Shown here one piece after another: positions 9,699 through 21,250 of a DNA stretch of 64,000 nucleotides. Both the position numbers and the translations under genes were made by a program. Positions within the stretch are counted from its first letter, which is position 1, and every line of letters begins with the position of its first letter. The DNA lies in the NCBI RefSeq assembly GCF_002245215.1, contig NZ_NPMR01000002.1:62001-126000 (forward strand), written 5' to 3'. This DNA is from Microbacterium sp. Yaish 1 (GTDB lineage: Bacteria; Actinomycetota; Actinomycetes; Actinomycetales; Microbacteriaceae). Under the pieces are notes generated by a model that saw nothing but the letters and a program-made list of their open reading frames with translations, was not told the DNA's origin and searched no databases.

Positions 9699-9989
9699 AT
9701 GCGTGCACGACTGGGCGACACGATCATCGCCGAAGCCGACGAGAGCGATCTCGTGCGGATCGAGGGCAACTGGTACTTCCCGCCGCGGAGCATCGCGCCG
9801 GGAGTCCTGACCGAGAGCGACACGCCGTACACGTGTGCGTGGAAGGGCGACGCCCAGTACTTCGACGTCGCCGGCTCGCCCGACAAGGCATGGTCGTACC
9901 CGACGCCCTATCCGACCGCGATCGAGCGCGTGGGCACCGACTTCTCGGGGTACGTCGCGTTCGACCGCTCGGTCGTCATCGAGAGCTGA
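9699..9989 (+). CDS. DUF427 domain-containing protein
   Basis: A small 96-residue soluble protein with the DUF427 (NTP_transf_9) pattern: VRIEGNWYFPP near 20-30, TPYTCAWKGDAQYFDV near 45-60 and GYVAFDRS near the end. The biochemical role of this family is not established. The ATG at 9699 is preceded by a strong GGGAGGGG at a suitable distance; an in-frame upstream ATG at 9648 lacks one. It stops four bases before the osmoprotectant ABC ATPase, so it may lead that operon, but no functional link is known to me. Confidence 0.8.
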   Translation: MRARLGDTIIAEADESDLVRIEGNWYFPPRSIAPGVLTESDTPYTCAWKGDAQYFDVAGSPDKAWSYPTPYPTAIERVGTDFSGYVAFDRSVVIES

Positions 9990-9993
9990 ACGC

Positions 9994-10815
<822 letters not shown>

Positions 10816-10816
10816 G

Positions 10817-11500
10817 GTGTCGTGGATCTGGTCGAACCTCGACCTCATCTTCTCGCTCGCCCTCGACCACATCCGGCAGAGCGTCATCGCGATCGTGCTC
10901 GGGTTCGTGCTCTCGGTCCCGCTCGGGTGGGTCGCGTGGCGCTATCGCCTGCTGCGCGGGTGGGTCATCACCCTGACGGGACTGCTCTACACGATCCCCT
11001 CGCTCGCGCTGCTCGTGCTGCTGCCGAGCGCGCTCGGGTACGGCATCCGCACCGAGACGAACCTCATCGTCGGCCTGACGATCTACGCGATCGCGATCCA
11101 GACCCGCTCGGTCGCCGACGGCTTCGACTCGGTCGACCCGGGCGTCCGGCAGGCGGCGACGGCCATGGGATACGGCGGGTTCCGCCGTTTCTGGGCGGTC
11201 GACCTGCCGCTCTCCGGCCCGGTGCTGCTCGCGGGCCTGCGGGTCATGGCCGTCTCGACGGTGTCGCTCGCGACCGTCGGCATCCTCGTCGGCGTCACGA
11301 ACCTCGGGTATCTCTTCACCAACGGCATCCAGCGCCGTCTGCTCGAGGAGGTGTTCGCGGGCATCCTCGCCGTCGCGATCATCGCCCTCGTCATCGACGC
11401 GCTGCTCGTCGTGGTCGGACGACTCGTGATGCCTTGGGCGCACGCGGGCTCGGCCCGTCGCGACCGTCGTGCGCGCCGCCGACGGGAGGCGACCGCATGA
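10817..11500 (+). CDS. Glycine betaine/osmoprotectant ABC transporter, permease (first)
   Basis: A 227-residue inner-membrane protein of the OpuCB/OpuCD type with about five or six hydrophobic segments. The cytoplasmic coupling loop has the EAA-like stretch VDPGVRQAATAMGYGGF followed by VDLPLSGPVLLAGLR. TIPSLALLVLLP and VGVTNLGYLF are typical of choline/betaine permeases. Start GTG at 10817 is one base after the ATPase stop. It ends in a basic tail and overlaps the second permease gene by an ATGA. It should form a heterodimeric channel with that protein. Confidence 0.92.
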   Translation: MSWIWSNLDLIFSLALDHIRQSVIAIVLGFVLSVPLGWVAWRYRLLRGWVITLTGLLYTIPSLALLVLLPSALGYGIRTETNLIVGLTIYAIAIQTRSVADGFDSVDPGVRQAATAMGYGGFRRFWAVDLPLSGPVLLAGLRVMAVSTVSLATVGILVGVTNLGYLFTNGIQRRLLEEVFAGILAVAIIALVIDALLVVVGRLVMPWAHAGSARRDRRARRRREATA

Positions 11501-12210
11501 ACGTCTTCGTCGACGCGATCGCCTGGGTGCTCGATCCCGCCCAGTACACCGGCAGCAACTCGGTGCCGTTCCTGATCGGCCAGCAGCTGTTCTACACCTT
11601 CGTCTCCGTCGCGATCGCCGCGCTCATCGCGGTGCCGATCGGCTGGGCCATCGGTCACACCGGCAAGGGGCGCGAGTTCGCCGTCGCCGTCTCGGGGGCG
11701 GCACGCGCCATCCCGTCGTTCGGGCTGCTGATCCTGCTGATCCTGCTGCTCGGCGTCACCCAGAAGACCGGGGCGGCGTTCATCACCTTCGTCGTGCTGG
11801 CGATCCCGCCGCTGCTCGCGGGGGCGTACAGCGGGCTTCAGGCGATCGACCGGCGCACGATCGATGCGGCTCGCGCGGTCGGCATGACCGAGTGGCAGAT
11901 CCTCTGGCGCGTCGAGGTGCCTCTCGGCCTGCCGCTGCTCATCGGCGGGCTGCGCTCGGCCGTGCTGCAGGTCGTGGCCACCGTGACCATCGCGGGCTAC
12001 ACCGACCTCGGGGGGCTCGGCTTCCGCATCATCCAGGGCATCGACCTCCGCGCGATCGACCAGGTGCTCGGCGCCGCACTGATCCTCGCGCTCCTCGCGC
12101 TGCTGCTCGACGCCGTCTTCGCCCTCCTGCAACGTCTCAGCGTGCCGCGTGGCGTACGCGCCGCCGACGGGCCGCAGCGCAGCCGCCGGCCCATCGCCGC
12201 GACCGCCTGA
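11497..12210 (+). CDS. Glycine betaine/osmoprotectant ABC transporter, permease (second)
   Basis: A 237-residue integral membrane protein partnering the preceding permease. The EAA coupling loop reads IDRRTIDAARAVGMTEWQ then VEVPLGLPLLIGGLR. AIPSFGLLILLILLL and GYTDLGGLGFRIIQG match the OpuCD branch. The ATG at 11497 overlaps the previous stop, and the frame upstream of it is a shadow of the first permease. About 55 bases separate it from the binding-protein gene. It acts in the cytoplasmic membrane. Confidence 0.92.
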   Translation: MNVFVDAIAWVLDPAQYTGSNSVPFLIGQQLFYTFVSVAIAALIAVPIGWAIGHTGKGREFAVAVSGAARAIPSFGLLILLILLLGVTQKTGAAFITFVVLAIPPLLAGAYSGLQAIDRRTIDAARAVGMTEWQILWRVEVPLGLPLLIGGLRSAVLQVVATVTIAGYTDLGGLGFRIIQGIDLRAIDQVLGAALILALLALLLDAVFALLQRLSVPRGVRAADGPQRSRRPIAATA

Positions 12211-12264
12211 CCGACCATCCCGACCCACAGCACCGAACCTTCGCATCACCGAAAAGAGGAACCC

Positions 12265-13182
12265 ATGTCCCGCTTCACCACCCGCCGCCTGTTGACGGCC
12301 GGTGTCGGCGTGCTCGCCGCCACCACCCTGTTCGCCGGATGCGCGAGCTCCGACCCGCTCGCAGAGAGCGGCGGAGAGTCGGCGGCCCCCGCCGACGGCA
12401 CCATCGTCATCGGCTCGCAGGACTACTACTCCAACGAGATCATCGCCGAGATCTACGCGCAGGCTCTCGAAGGTGCCGGCAAGACCGTCGACCGGCAGTT
12501 CACGACCGGTCAGCGCGAGGCGTACCTGCCCGAGCTCGAGAGCGGGTCGCTGACGCTGTTCCCCGAGTACACCGGCAACCTGCTGCAGTACTTCGACGAG
12601 GACACCACGGCCCGCACCTCCGAGGACGTCTACGCCGCTCTCGCCGACGCGCTCCCCGAGAACCTGACGGTGCTCGATCAGGCGACTGCGAGCGACCAGG
12701 ACTCGTACACCGTGACCGCGGCGTTCGCACAGCAGTGGAACCTGACCACGATCGCCGACCTTGCGAACGTGACCGAGCCGCTCACCCTCGGCGGTCCCGC
12801 TGAGCTCGAGCAGCGTCCCTACGGCCCGACGGGCCTCGCCGACACGTACGGCATCCAGGTCGGCTTCCAGGCGACCGGCGAGACGACGGTCGACGACCTC
12901 GTCGCCGGCACGGTCAACGTCGCGAACGTCTTCACGGCCGACCCGCGCATCCAGACCGACGACCTCGTCGTGCTCGAAGACCCCGAGGGGCTCTTCCTCG
13001 CCTCCAATGTCGTCCCCGTCGTGAACAAGGACCTCGCGGGCGAGGTCGAGGACACCATCAACGCCGTCAGCGCGAAGCTCACCCCCGAGGCCCTGGTCGC
13101 CCTGAACGTCCAGAGCACGGTGGACAAGCTCGAGCCGGCCGCGATCGCGAAGAAGTTCCTCGAGGACAACGGACTCGTCTGA
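12265..13182 (+). CDS. Glycine betaine/osmoprotectant ABC transporter, substrate-binding lipoprotein
   Basis: A 305-residue OpuCC/ProX-like binding protein. The N-terminus has basic residues, a hydrophobic core and the lipobox LFAGC, so it should be lipid-anchored outside the membrane. TIVIGSQDYYSNEIIAEIYAQ starts the mature fold, and LFPEYTGNLLQYF is the family signature around the ligand pocket. A clear AAAAGAGGA ribosome-binding site precedes the ATG. It closes the transporter operon, followed by a strong hairpin shared with the convergent ABC-F gene. Confidence 0.93.
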   Translation: MSRFTTRRLLTAGVGVLAATTLFAGCASSDPLAESGGESAAPADGTIVIGSQDYYSNEIIAEIYAQALEGAGKTVDRQFTTGQREAYLPELESGSLTLFPEYTGNLLQYFDEDTTARTSEDVYAALADALPENLTVLDQATASDQDSYTVTAAFAQQWNLTTIADLANVTEPLTLGGPAELEQRPYGPTGLADTYGIQVGFQATGETTVDDLVAGTVNVANVFTADPRIQTDDLVVLEDPEGLFLASNVVPVVNKDLAGEVEDTINAVSAKLTPEALVALNVQSTVDKLEPAAIAKKFLEDNGLV

Positions 13183-13188
13183 TCCGCC

Positions 13189-13225
13189 ACGAAGCCCCCG
13201 GTGCGCAGCGCGCCGGGGGCTTCGT
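13189..13225. terminator. Bidirectional hairpin terminator between the osmoprotectant operon and the ABC-F gene
   Basis: ACGAAGCCCCCGG (13189-13201) pairs perfectly with CCGGGGGCTTCGT (13213-13225) across an 11-base loop. It lies between two convergent genes and has no U tract, as is common in high-GC actinobacteria. Confidence 0.75.
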
Positions 13226-13239
13226 CGTGCGACGCGCAG

Positions 13240-15063
<1,824 letters not shown>

Positions 15064-15072
15064 ATTGCTTCC

Positions 15073-15078
15073 AGGCTA
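15073..15078 (-). promoter_or_regulatory. -10 hexamer TAGCCT of the ABC-F gene
   Basis: On the minus strand TAGCCT is followed after nine bases by the ATG at 15063. The interval GGAAGCAAT gives only a weak ribosome-binding site, so the transcript is leaderless or has a leader of a few bases. Confidence 0.45.
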
Positions 15079-15122
15079 GGCCACCCCTGCCGGGCGCACG
15101 CTGTCAGCGAGTCTCGGACTCC

Positions 15123-15641
15123 TCAGGCGGACGGCGGCGGGGGAGAGCCGTCGAAGCCGAGCGACAGCTTGCGCAGGAGCGAGGCCAGTCGGTCGCGGTC
15201 GCTCTTGGACAGACCGGCCAGGAGCACCGCCTCCGCGTCGACGAGGCGCGTGATCGCGGCATCCACGCGGATGCGTCCGTCATCGGTCAGAGTGACCAGG
15301 ACGCTGCGTCCGTCGCCCGGGTCGGACTCGCGCCGCACGAGCCGGCGGGCGACGAGCCGGTCGATGCGATTGGTCATCGTGCCGCTCGAGACGAGGGTCT
15401 GCTGGAGGAGCTGCTTGGGGCTCAACTGGTAGGGCTCGCCGGCGCGGCGGAGGGCCGACAGGACGTCCCACTCCCAGGGCTCGAGGTCACTGCGGCGGAA
15501 CGCCTCGCGACGCGCGCGGTCGAGATGGCGCGACAGCCGATCCACGCGCGAGAGCACTTCGAGCGGCGAGAAGTCCAGGTCGGGACGCTGCAGCGACCAC
15601 GCACCGACGATGCGGTCCACCTCGTCGGTCTCGTGTGCCAT
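15123..15641 (-). CDS. MarR family transcriptional regulator
   Basis: A 172-residue winged-helix regulator. SPLEVLSRVDRLSRHLDRAR forms the dimerisation helix, LSPKQLLQQTLVSSGTMTNR the recognition helix-turn-helix (about 76-95) and RRESDPGDGRSVLVTLT the beta wing. The MarR hallmark D-x-R-(S/x)-x-x-V-x-L-T is intact. A GATAAT hexamer six bases before the ATG implies a leaderless transcript. The neighbours (ABC-F ATPase, tRNA-Gln, glmU) do not reveal its target or ligand. Confidence 0.9.
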   Translation of the reverse strand: MAHETDEVDRIVGAWSLQRPDLDFSPLEVLSRVDRLSRHLDRARREAFRRSDLEPWEWDVLSALRRAGEPYQLSPKQLLQQTLVSSGTMTNRIDRLVARRLVRRESDPGDGRSVLVTLTDDGRIRVDAAITRLVDAEAVLLAGLSKSDRDRLASLLRKLSLGFDGSPPPPSA

Positions 15642-15647
15642 GGCCCC

Positions 15648-15653
15648 ATTATC
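15648..15653 (-). promoter_or_regulatory. -10 hexamer GATAAT of the MarR gene
   Basis: GATAAT on the minus strand ends six bases before the ATG at 15641. No ribosome-binding site fits in the gap, so a leaderless mRNA is expected. Confidence 0.5.
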
Positions 15654-15739
15654 GCGAACCTCGCGCGCGACACCGGCGCCGCGGAGACGGGGCGCCGTGC
15701 GCTCTGGCAGACTTGTCGGGCTGCACCTCGGTGCGGCGG

Positions 15740-15811
15740 TCCGCCGTGGTGTAATGGCAGCACGACAGCCTTTGGAGCTGTGAGGTCTAGGTTCGAGTCC
15801 TGGCGGCGGAG
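15740..15811 (+). tRNA. tRNA-Gln (anticodon TTG)
   Basis: The cloverleaf is complete. The acceptor TCCGCCG pairs with CGGCGGA (15804-15810) and G15811 is the discriminator. The anticodon arm ACAGC-CTTTGGA-GCTGT gives anticodon TTG, and a TTCGAGT T-loop follows. No CCA is encoded. A CAGACT hexamer at 15708-15713 may be the -10 box. The tRNA ends one base before the glmU ATG, so tRNA and mRNA are probably one transcript separated by 3' tRNA processing. Confidence 0.95.
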
Positions 15812-15812
15812 C

Positions 15813-17285
15813 ATGAGCGACACCCAACTCGACCCCCGTCTCGCCGTCGTGATCCTCGCCGCGGGGCAGGGGACGCGGATGAAGTCGTCCCTCCCGAAGG
15901 TGCTGCACCGCATCGGCGGTCGTCCGCTCGTCGGTCACGTGCTCGACACGGCGCGCGACCTCGCCCCCACCCACGTGCTCGTCGTCGTCCGCCACGAGCG
16001 CGATCGTGTCGCCGAGGCCGTGCTCGGCGTCTCGCCCGAGGTCGTGGTCGTCGACCAGGACGAGATCCCCGGCACCGGGCGGGCTGTCGAGGTCGCCCTC
16101 GATCAGCTGCCGGAGTTCACGGGCGACGTGCTGGTGCTGAGCGCCGACGTGCCGCTCCTCGACGACGGCACGCTCCGCGAGCTGCTGCGCACGCACCGCT
16201 CGACCGGCGCCGCGGCCACGATGCTGAGCGCACGGTTGTCCGACCCGACCGGCTACGGCCGCGTCATCCGCGATACCGCCGGCGGCGTCGACCGGATCGT
16301 CGAGCACAAGGACGCGACGGATGCCGAGCGCGCCGTCGACGAGGTCAACGCCGGGGTCTACGCCTTCCAGGCGGGGCCGCTGCGCGAGCGACTCGGCCGG
16401 ATCAGCACGGCCAACGTCCAGGCCGAGAAGTACCTCACCGATGTCGTGGGGATGCTGCGTGCCGACGCCCTCGCCGTCGCCGCGCAGCCGGTCGCCGACC
16501 CGACCCTCATCGTCGGCGTCAACGACCGGGTGCAGCTGGCCGAGGCCGGGCGCCTGCTCAACGCCCGCACCGTGCGCCGCTGGCAGCTCGAGGGGGTCAC
16601 GGTGCAGGACCCCGCGACGACATGGATCGACGTCACGGCGACTCTGGCGCCCGACGTGACCGTTCTGCCGAACACGCACATCCTGCGCGCGACGGTGATC
16701 GCGGAGGGTGCCACGGTCGGCCCCGACACGACACTGACCGACTGCGAGGTCGGTGCGGGCGCGTCGGTCACCCGGAGCGACGCGACGCTCGCCGTCATCG
16801 GGGCGGGGGCGACCGTCGGACCGTTCTCGTACATCCGGCCGGGCACGCAGCTGGGGGAGCGCGGCAAGATCGGCACCTTCGTCGAGACGAAGAACGCCGT
16901 CATCGGCGAGGGCAGCAAGGTTCCGCACCTGTCGTACGTCGGCGACGCCGAGATCGGCCGTGGTGTGAACCTGGGTGCCGGTGCCATCACCGCGAACTAC
17001 GACGACCTCGCCAAGCACCGCACGGTCATCGGCGACGAGGTCCACGCCGGCTCGCACAACGTCTTCGTCGCGCCGGTTAAGATCGGTGAGGGCGCCAAGA
17101 CGGGCGCCGGAGCGGTCATCCGCAAGGACGTCCCGGCCGGTGCTCTCGCGCTCAGCGTCGCCCCCCAGCGCAATGTCGCAGGGTGGGTCGAGAAGAACAG
17201 ACCCGGTACTGCAGCCGCCGCAGCAGCGGCACGCGTGCGGTCTTCACAGGAAGCGGACGATGGCTCGCAAGAAGAACACGGTTGA
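15813..17285 (+). CDS. glmU: Bifunctional UDP-N-acetylglucosamine diphosphorylase/glucosamine-1-phosphate N-acetyltransferase
   Basis: GlmU makes UDP-GlcNAc, the precursor of peptidoglycan, from glucosamine-1-phosphate. The 490-residue protein has the N-terminal pyrophosphorylase domain (LAAGQGTRMKS at 15-25, GTGRAV near 90) and a C-terminal left-handed beta-helix of hexapeptide repeats (about 265-460) with GTFVETKNA and NYDDLAKHRT, the acetyltransferase region. The last 25 residues are Ala-rich, then acidic, and not conserved. The ATG at 15813 lies one base after tRNA-Gln with no ribosome-binding site. The 3' end overlaps prs by 26 bases. Confidence 0.97.
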   Translation: MSDTQLDPRLAVVILAAGQGTRMKSSLPKVLHRIGGRPLVGHVLDTARDLAPTHVLVVVRHERDRVAEAVLGVSPEVVVVDQDEIPGTGRAVEVALDQLPEFTGDVLVLSADVPLLDDGTLRELLRTHRSTGAAATMLSARLSDPTGYGRVIRDTAGGVDRIVEHKDATDAERAVDEVNAGVYAFQAGPLRERLGRISTANVQAEKYLTDVVGMLRADALAVAAQPVADPTLIVGVNDRVQLAEAGRLLNARTVRRWQLEGVTVQDPATTWIDVTATLAPDVTVLPNTHILRATVIAEGATVGPDTTLTDCEVGAGASVTRSDATLAVIGAGATVGPFSYIRPGTQLGERGKIGTFVETKNAVIGEGSKVPHLSYVGDAEIGRGVNLGAGAITANYDDLAKHRTVIGDEVHAGSHNVFVAPVKIGEGAKTGAGAVIRKDVPAGALALSVAPQRNVAGWVEKNRPGTAAAAAAARVRSSQEADDGSQEEHG

Positions 17286-18294
17286 CCTCGACGTCTCGCG
17301 GGGCATCGCCCCGGGACTGGTCGCCAAGACCAAGAAGCGTCTCGTCGTGGCATCCGGTGGCTCGCACCCTGCGCTGTCGGCCGAGGTTGCGACTCAGCTC
17401 GGCACGGAGCTCGTCCCCACCGAGCACCGCACCTTCGCCTCGGGTGAGATCCTCACCCGCTTCGAGGTGTCGATCCGCGGCTGCGACTTCTTCCTCGTGC
17501 AGTCGTTCGGTCCTCCGGTCAACGAGTGGCTGATGGAGACGCTGATCATGCTGGATGCCGCCAAGCGCGCATCCGCCAAGCGCATCACCGTCGTCGCGCC
17601 GTACTACCCGTACTCGCGCCAGGACAAGAAGGGTCGCGGGCGCGAGCCCATCAGCGCCCGCCTCGTCGCCGACCTGTTCAAGACGGCCGGCGCCGACCGC
17701 GTGATGAGCGTCGATCTCCACGCGGCGCAGATCCAGGGCTTCTTCGACGGTCCCGTCGACCACCTGTTCGCCAAGCCGGTCCTGCTCGAGCACTTCGAGC
17801 GCACGCTGACCCCGGAGGACCGCGAGAAGCTCACCGTCGTGTCGCCCGACACCGGCCGCGTCCGCGTCGCCGACACCTGGTCCGACAGCCTCGGCGCTCC
17901 GCTGGCCATCATCCACAAGCGTCGCGACCCGAATGTCGCCAACCAGGTCACCGTCAACGAGATCGTCGGTGACGTGCGCGGGCGTGTCTGCCTGCTGGTC
18001 GACGACATGATCGATACCGGTGGCACCATCGTCAAGGCCGCGCAGGCCCTGAAGAACAACGGCGCCGAGCGGGTCATCGTCGCGGCGACGCACGCCGTCT
18101 TCAGCCACCCGGCAGTCGAGCGCCTGCAGGATGCCGCGATCGACGAGGTCGTCGTCACCGACACGATCCCGCTCGGTGACGACAAGCGGTTCCCGGGCCT
18201 CACGATCCTTCCGATCGCCCCGCTTCTGGCGCGCGCGATCAAGGAGGTCTTCGAGGACGGCTCCGTCACCAGCATGTTCGACGGCGCCGCCTGA
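17260..18294 (+). CDS. prs: Ribose-phosphate pyrophosphokinase
   Basis: PRPP synthetase transfers pyrophosphate from ATP to ribose 5-phosphate, feeding purine, pyrimidine, NAD, histidine and tryptophan synthesis. The enzyme has 344 residues, a little longer than the usual 315-325 because of a charged N-terminus. TVVAPYYPYSRQDKK (about 110-124) is the ATP-binding flexible loop region, VDLHAAQIQGFF carries the metal-binding His, and LLVDDMIDTGGT (245-256) is the PRPP-binding motif. The ATG at 17260 lies inside glmU in another frame, after GGAAGCGG. The glmU-prs pair is conserved in many bacteria. Confidence 0.96.
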   Translation: MARKKNTVDLDVSRGIAPGLVAKTKKRLVVASGGSHPALSAEVATQLGTELVPTEHRTFASGEILTRFEVSIRGCDFFLVQSFGPPVNEWLMETLIMLDAAKRASAKRITVVAPYYPYSRQDKKGRGREPISARLVADLFKTAGADRVMSVDLHAAQIQGFFDGPVDHLFAKPVLLEHFERTLTPEDREKLTVVSPDTGRVRVADTWSDSLGAPLAIIHKRRDPNVANQVTVNEIVGDVRGRVCLLVDDMIDTGGTIVKAAQALKNNGAERVIVAATHAVFSHPAVERLQDAAIDEVVVTDTIPLGDDKRFPGLTILPIAPLLARAIKEVFEDGSVTSMFDGAA

Positions 18295-18443
18295 CTCGAC
18301 CTGACCGCGGCCGTCTTACCCGGTGGGCTGGCCCCGGCGGGGCTGGCCCGGCGGGCCGACTGTCCCGTCATCAGGCTCGATGCCCACGCGGCACACGGGG
18401 ATCTTCTCCGGCGGGCTCCGGTGTTTCGCAAAGCCGCGCGCCG

Positions 18444-18449
18444 TAGGAT
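18444..18449 (+). promoter_or_regulatory. -10 hexamer TAGGAT of the P-type ATPase gene
   Basis: TAGGAT ends seven bases before the ATG at 18457. The gap has no ribosome-binding site, fitting a leaderless transcript and fixing this start over possible upstream ones. Confidence 0.6.
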
Positions 18450-18456
18450 CGGCCCC

Positions 18457-21162
18457 ATGGCTGCCCCTGTCTCCGAGGCGGACCTCGAGTCGCCTCGCTC
18501 CTACGCTCACCCCGTCGACGAGGTCGCTGCGGCGCTCGGGACCAGTGCCGACGGCCTGAGCTCGGATGAAGCCGCGCGGCGTCTCGACGCGGCGGGGCCG
18601 AACGTCCTTCCCGAGGGCAAACGCACCCCCGCGTGGCTGCGGTTCCTCTCGCACTTCAACGACACCCTGATCTACATCCTCCTGGCCGCCGCCGCGATCA
18701 AGGCGGTCATGGCGGACTGGCTCGATGTGTGGGTGATCCTCGCCGTCGCGATCATCAACGCGGTGATCGGGTTCGCCCAGGAGGGACGTGCCGAGAAGGC
18801 TCTCGCGGGCATCCGCGGCATGCTGTCCTCGGAAGCGAGCGTCCGCCGTGACGGTTCCTGGCGGAGTGTGCCCGCCGCCGAGCTCGTACCCGGCGACGTC
18901 GTGCGCCTGTCGCCGGGCGACAAGGTTCCGGCCGACCTCCGGCTCGTCCAGGCGAGCCAGCTGCGCATCGACGAGGCGGCGCTGACGGGCGAGTCGGTCC
19001 CGGCGTCGAAGCAGACCGATCCGGTCGACGCGGATGCCGGTGTCGGCGATCGGGCGTCGATGGCGTTCTCCGGCACGATCGTGTCGGCGGGACAGGGCCG
19101 CGGGATCGTGACGGGCACGGGCGCTCGTACCGAGATCGGCAAGATCCAGGCGCTGGTCGGCGGCGCCGGAGCCCTGACGACGCCTCTCACGAAGCAGCTC
19201 GACGCGTTCGGGCGGGTCCTGACCCTCGTCATCCTCGGCATGGCGGCCGCGATGATGCTCATCGGCCGATTCGTGCACGGGATGCCGTTCGGCGAGCTCG
19301 TCTCGGCCACGATCGGTTTCGCCGTGGCGGCGATCCCGGAAGGGCTGCCGGCGCTCGTGACGATCACGTTGGCGATCGGCGTCCAGCAGATGGCCCGGCG
19401 TCGCGCCATCACGCGGAAGCTCCCCGCTGTCGAGACCCTGGGCTCGGTGACGACCGTCTGCTCCGACAAGACGGGCACGCTGACCAAGAACGAGATGACG
19501 GTGCGACGGATCGTCACCCTCGTCGCCCGTTACGACGTCTCGGGGCTGGGCTACGAACCGGTGGGCGAGATCGAGCGCACCGACGGGGACGGGCGTTCCG
19601 GCGGTGATCTGTCGGCCGTCCTCGCCGTGGCGGACCTCTGCAACGACGCGAACGTCGTCTCGGATGACGACGGCTGGAAGCTTGTCGGTGAGCCGACCGA
19701 GGGTGCGTTGCGCGTCGTGGCGATGAAGGGCGGACACGACGGCGAGGCCGACGGCGTCCGGCGGGTCGACGTGCTCCCGTTCGACTCGGAGAACAAGTTC
19801 ATGGCGACCCTGAACGAGGGTGCCGACGGCTCGCGCGCCCTCCTCGTCAAGGGCGCGCCCGACCGGCTGCTGGACCGCTCCACGCGCCAGCGCGGGGCCG
19901 CGGGGCCGGAGGAGCTCGACCGCGAGTTCTGGGAGGCGGCCGTCGCCGACCTGAGTGCCGAGGGCCTGCGCGTGCTCGCCGCCGCGCGCAAGCCGTCGCG
20001 CCTCGACGAGGTCGGGATCGATGACGTCGACGAGCTGGAGTTCCTCGGCCTCTGGGGGATTCTCGATCCCCCGCGCCCCGAGGCCGTCGAGGCGATCGCC
20101 GACTGCCACCGTGCCGGCATTCGCGTGAAGATGATCACGGGCGACCACGCGGGGACCGCCGTCGCGATCAGTCGCGAGATGGGGCTGGTGTCGGACGACG
20201 AACCCCGCGTGCTCACCGGCGGCGAGCTCGAGTCGCTCAGCCAGGAGAAGCTGAAGGATGTCGTCCGCGACGTCGACGTCTACGCCCGGACGAGCCCCGA
20301 GCACAAGATCCGCATCGTCCGTGCGCTCCAGTCGCACGGCGAGGTCGTCGCGATGACGGGTGACGGCGTCAACGACGCGCCCGCCCTCACCCGCGCGAAC
20401 GTGGGGGTCGCGATGGGCATCAAGGGCACGGAGGCGACGAAGGAAGCCGCCGAGATCGTGCTCGCCGACGACAACTTCGCCACGATCCGTTCCGCGATCC
20501 GCGAGGGGCGCCGGATCTACGACAACCTCCGCAAGTCGATCGTGTTCCTGCTGCCCACCAACGGGGCGCAGTCGCTCGTGATCCTCGTCGCCGTCGTCTT
20601 CGGGTTGGCGCTGCCGCTGTCTCCCGTGCAGGTGCTGTGGGTGAACATGGTCACAGCGGTGACGCTCTCGCTCGCCCTCGCGTACGAGCCGGCCGAGCCG
20701 GGGATCATGTCGCGACCGCCCCGGTCGAGCGGAGGATCGATCATCTCGCTGCGCGAACTCCTGTTCGTGCTCGTCGTGTCGGTGATGATCGGCGGAGCGA
20801 CGCTCGCGGCGTTCGCGATTGTCCGAGCAACGGGCGCCGAGCTCGACGTCGCCCGGACGGTCTCGGTCTCCGTACTCGCGCTCGGACAGCTGGCGTTCCT
20901 GTTGAACTGCCGGTTCTTGAGCCGCTCGAGCGTGACCCGAGACGTCCTGCGCGGCAACCGGGTCATCTGGTTGTCGGCTGCAGCCCTCGTCGGCCTGCAG
21001 CTCGTCTACACGTACGTGCCGTTCATGAACGCCCTGTTCGACTCGCGGCCGCTCTCGGTGCAGGCGTGGCTGCTGCCGCTGGGTTTCGCGGTGGCGATCT
21101 TCTTCGCCGTCGAAGGGCTGAAAGTGCTGTGGCGCGCATCTGAACTCGATGCAAACGCATAG
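18457..21162 (+). CDS. Cation-transporting P-type ATPase (P2-like, calcium/cation type)
   Basis: A 901-residue membrane pump. In order it has the N-terminal cation ATPase domain, two early membrane helices (about 65-110), the actuator loop with LTGES near 178, the IPEGLPALV ion-site helix near 295, the phosphorylation motif [10 protein letters not shown] with D337, KGAPD for nucleotide binding, and the hinge [12 protein letters not shown] near 645. About six C-terminal helices follow, one with [22 protein letters not shown] points to the P2 calcium/cation group rather than heavy-metal P1B pumps, and there is no N-terminal metal-binding domain. The transported ion is not certain. A TAGGAT -10 box sits seven bases before the ATG. 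Confidence 0.9.
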   Translation: MAAPVSEADLESPRSYAHPVDEVAAALGTSADGLSSDEAARRLDAAGPNVLPEGKRTPAWLRFLSHFNDTLIYILLAAAAIKAVMADWLDVWVILAVAIINAVIGFAQEGRAEKALAGIRGMLSSEASVRRDGSWRSVPAAELVPGDVVRLSPGDKVPADLRLVQASQLRIDEAALTGESVPASKQTDPVDADAGVGDRASMAFSGTIVSAGQGRGIVTGTGARTEIGKIQALVGGAGALTTPLTKQLDAFGRVLTLVILGMAAAMMLIGRFVHGMPFGELVSATIGFAVAAIPEGLPALVTITLAIGVQQMARRRAITRKLPAVETLGSVTTVCSDKTGTLTKNEMTVRRIVTLVARYDVSGLGYEPVGEIERTDGDGRSGGDLSAVLAVADLCNDANVVSDDDGWKLVGEPTEGALRVVAMKGGHDGEADGVRRVDVLPFDSENKFMATLNEGADGSRALLVKGAPDRLLDRSTRQRGAAGPEELDREFWEAAVADLSAEGLRVLAAARKPSRLDEVGIDDVDELEFLGLWGILDPPRPEAVEAIADCHRAGIRVKMITGDHAGTAVAISREMGLVSDDEPRVLTGGELESLSQEKLKDVVRDVDVYARTSPEHKIRIVRALQSHGEVVAMTGDGVNDAPALTRANVGVAMGIKGTEATKEAAEIVLADDNFATIRSAIREGRRIYDNLRKSIVFLLPTNGAQSLVILVAVVFGLALPLSPVQVLWVNMVTAVTLSLALAYEPAEPGIMSRPPRSSGGSIISLRELLFVLVVSVMIGGATLAAFAIVRATGAELDVARTVSVSVLALGQLAFLLNCRFLSRSSVTRDVLRGNRVIWLSAAALVGLQLVYTYVPFMNALFDSRPLSVQAWLLPLGFAVAIFFAVEGLKVLWRASELDANA

Positions 21163-21195
21163 GAACAACAGAGGGGAGCCATGGCGACGGCCCGC

Positions 21196-21201
21196 TAGCG
21201 T
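21196..21201 (+). promoter_or_regulatory. -10 hexamer TAGCGT of the flavin electron-transfer operon
   Basis: TAGCGT is part of CGCTAGCGTGAGA, identical to the word at 9662-9674. Transcription would begin near 21208, giving a leader of about 40 bases that ends with a strong AGGAGG at 21238-21243, seven bases before the ATG. Confidence 0.5.
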
Positions 21202-21250
21202 GAGATCAGCCCACCTCCCCCCGGAGGGGCACGACACAGGAGGACCCGTC

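Noticed and set aside
15642-17057. Minus-strand extension of the MarR frame through tRNA-Gln and glmU
   Set aside because: The peptide includes PPGLEPRP, the signature of a tRNA read on the wrong strand, and the MarR domain starts only at 15641.
18295-18456. GC-rich repeats GGCTGGCCCCGGCGGGGCTGG after prs as a terminator or regulatory RNA
   Set aside because: The repeats are mainly direct rather than inverted, and no stable symmetrical hairpin was found by eye.
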